DNA of 6,177 nucleotides, taken from positions 1-6,177 of the forward strand of contig SXRI01000377.1 of assembly GCA_005793615.1 (NCBI GenBank). Direction: 5' to 3'. This stretch comes from Bdellovibrionales bacterium. GTDB taxonomy: Bacteria; Bdellovibrionota; Bdellovibrionia; Bdellovibrionales; JAMPXM01. The notes beneath the pieces are model-generated. The model worked only from the letters and a program-made list of their open reading frames with translations, was not told the DNA's origin and made no database searches. Made by a program: the position numbers and the translations under genes. Positions 5,747-6,177 of this stretch are shown one piece after another (positions within the stretch are counted from its first letter, which is position 1; each line of letters opens with the position of its first letter).

Positions 5747-5795
5747 GCTGGTACTCTTTAGGCTGGTACTCTTTAGGCTGGTACTCTTTAGGCTG
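5731..5795. repeat. Four exact 15-bp tandem copies across the purE/kinase junction
   Basis: GGCTGGTACTCTTTA is repeated without a single change at 5731, 5746, 5761 and 5776, followed by a partial GGCTG (5791-5795). The first copy encodes the last PurE residues and most of its TAG stop (5744-5746); the end of the fourth copy supplies the TAA stop of the convergent kinase gene (TTA at 5788-5790 on the plus strand). Because the unit is 15 bp and carries stops for both genes, its copy number does not alter either protein. Identical copies suggest recent expansion. There is no obvious terminator in the junction. Confidence 0.95.
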
Positions 5796-6177
5796 CGAGA
5801 TCGTCACTCCAGGCTTCTGACCGTGACCGGTAAAGGTCTTCGCCCAGAACCTTATCCAGCGGAATATCGACAAAGAATGTCGAACCCTGGCCTTCAACGC
5901 TTTCAAGCGAAAGCTCACCGCCAACGGCATTCATCAGGCGCTTTGAAATAGGCATACCGAGTCCGGTACCCTTATGGTGTCGAGACACATTGCCGACCGT
6001 TTCAAACTCATTAAATACATGATGGAGTTTGTTAGCCGGAATACCCTGCCCAGTATCGGCGATCACTATACGTAGATAGCGTTTGTCCTGATTCTGGTAA
6101 GCCATGAACGAAATGTTCACTTGTCCATTGGCCTTGTTGTATTTGATGGCATAACTGACAACGTTATTGACCACTTC
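5788..6177 (-). CDS. Sensor histidine kinase, C-terminal ATPase domain (partial)
   Basis: Only the last 129 residues are in the window; the sensor and dimerisation parts lie beyond the right edge. The visible part is a GHKL/HATPase_c catalytic domain, which binds ATP and phosphorylates the conserved histidine of the dimerisation domain. Counting from the window edge, the N box is EVVNNVVSYAIKYN (1-14, Mg-ATP asparagine N5), the G1 box DTGQGIP (41-47), the F box VFNEFETVG (54-62), and the G2 box GTGLGMPISKRL (70-81), followed by GGELSLESVEGQGSTFFVDIPL (86-107 as two short pieces, GGELSLES and GQGSTFFVDIPL). After the domain come only 22 residues, so no receiver domain is fused at this end. The partner response regulator is not in the window. 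The gene converges on purE and its stop lies in the 15-bp array. No functional link to purine synthesis is visible. Confidence 0.92.
   Translation of the reverse strand, partial: EVVNNVVSYAIKYNKANGQVNISFMAYQNQDKRYLRIVIADTGQGIPANKLHHVFNEFETVGNVSRHHKGTGLGMPISKRLMNAVGGELSLESVEGQGSTFFVDIPLDKVLGEDLYRSRSEAWSDDLAA

Noticed and set aside
5658..5930. Minus-strand frame with a QPKEY repeat
   Set aside because: The repeat protein is only the 15-bp array read out of frame between purE and the kinase gene; it overlaps both genes antisense or out of frame.

Overview
The window looks like ordinary chromosome from a Gram-negative bacterium of roughly 50% GC. The HNH protein at the left end resembles a multi-copy family I associate with Bdellovibrio-like and other predatory or deltaproteobacterial-type lineages, so Bdellovibrionota/Oligoflexia is my best guess. 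That placement is inference from protein style, not from a marker gene. I see no rRNA, tRNA, CRISPR array, insertion sequence or prophage.

Layout, left to right. Positions 1-72 (minus) may hold the first 24 codons of a gene that leaves the window. A gene-poor stretch follows to 363. An HNH nuclease-family gene lies at 364-1350 (plus). A 277-bp spacer then carries a candidate promoter and a perfect 8-bp hairpin just ahead of the next ribosome binding site. A secreted protein of unknown function occupies 1628-2668 (plus). A tRNA-dihydrouridine synthase gene runs towards it at 2695-3822 (minus). Divergent from that is the purine pair purK (3886-5079) and purE (5174-5746), both plus. The C-terminal ATPase domain of a sensor histidine kinase (5788-6177, minus) converges on purE and runs off the right edge.

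purK and purE work together: PurK uses ATP and bicarbonate to carboxylate AIR to N5-CAIR, and PurE rearranges N5-CAIR to CAIR in de novo purine synthesis. Both proteins appear to carry lysine-rich N-terminal extensions ahead of the conserved core. The other genes are housekeeping or unknown neighbours with no visible functional link.

The most unusual signal is an abundance of short tandem duplications with periods of 12-15 bp. Five separate arrays are visible: 12-bp in-frame arrays in the HNH linker and in a Dus surface insert; a 13-bp array filling the junction between the secreted-protein gene and dus; a 13-bp array in both orientations between purK and purE, folding into a long hairpin; and four exact 15-bp copies covering the stop codons of both purE and the kinase gene. 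The two 13-bp arrays share a recognisable consensus, so they may be copies of one dispersed intergenic element.
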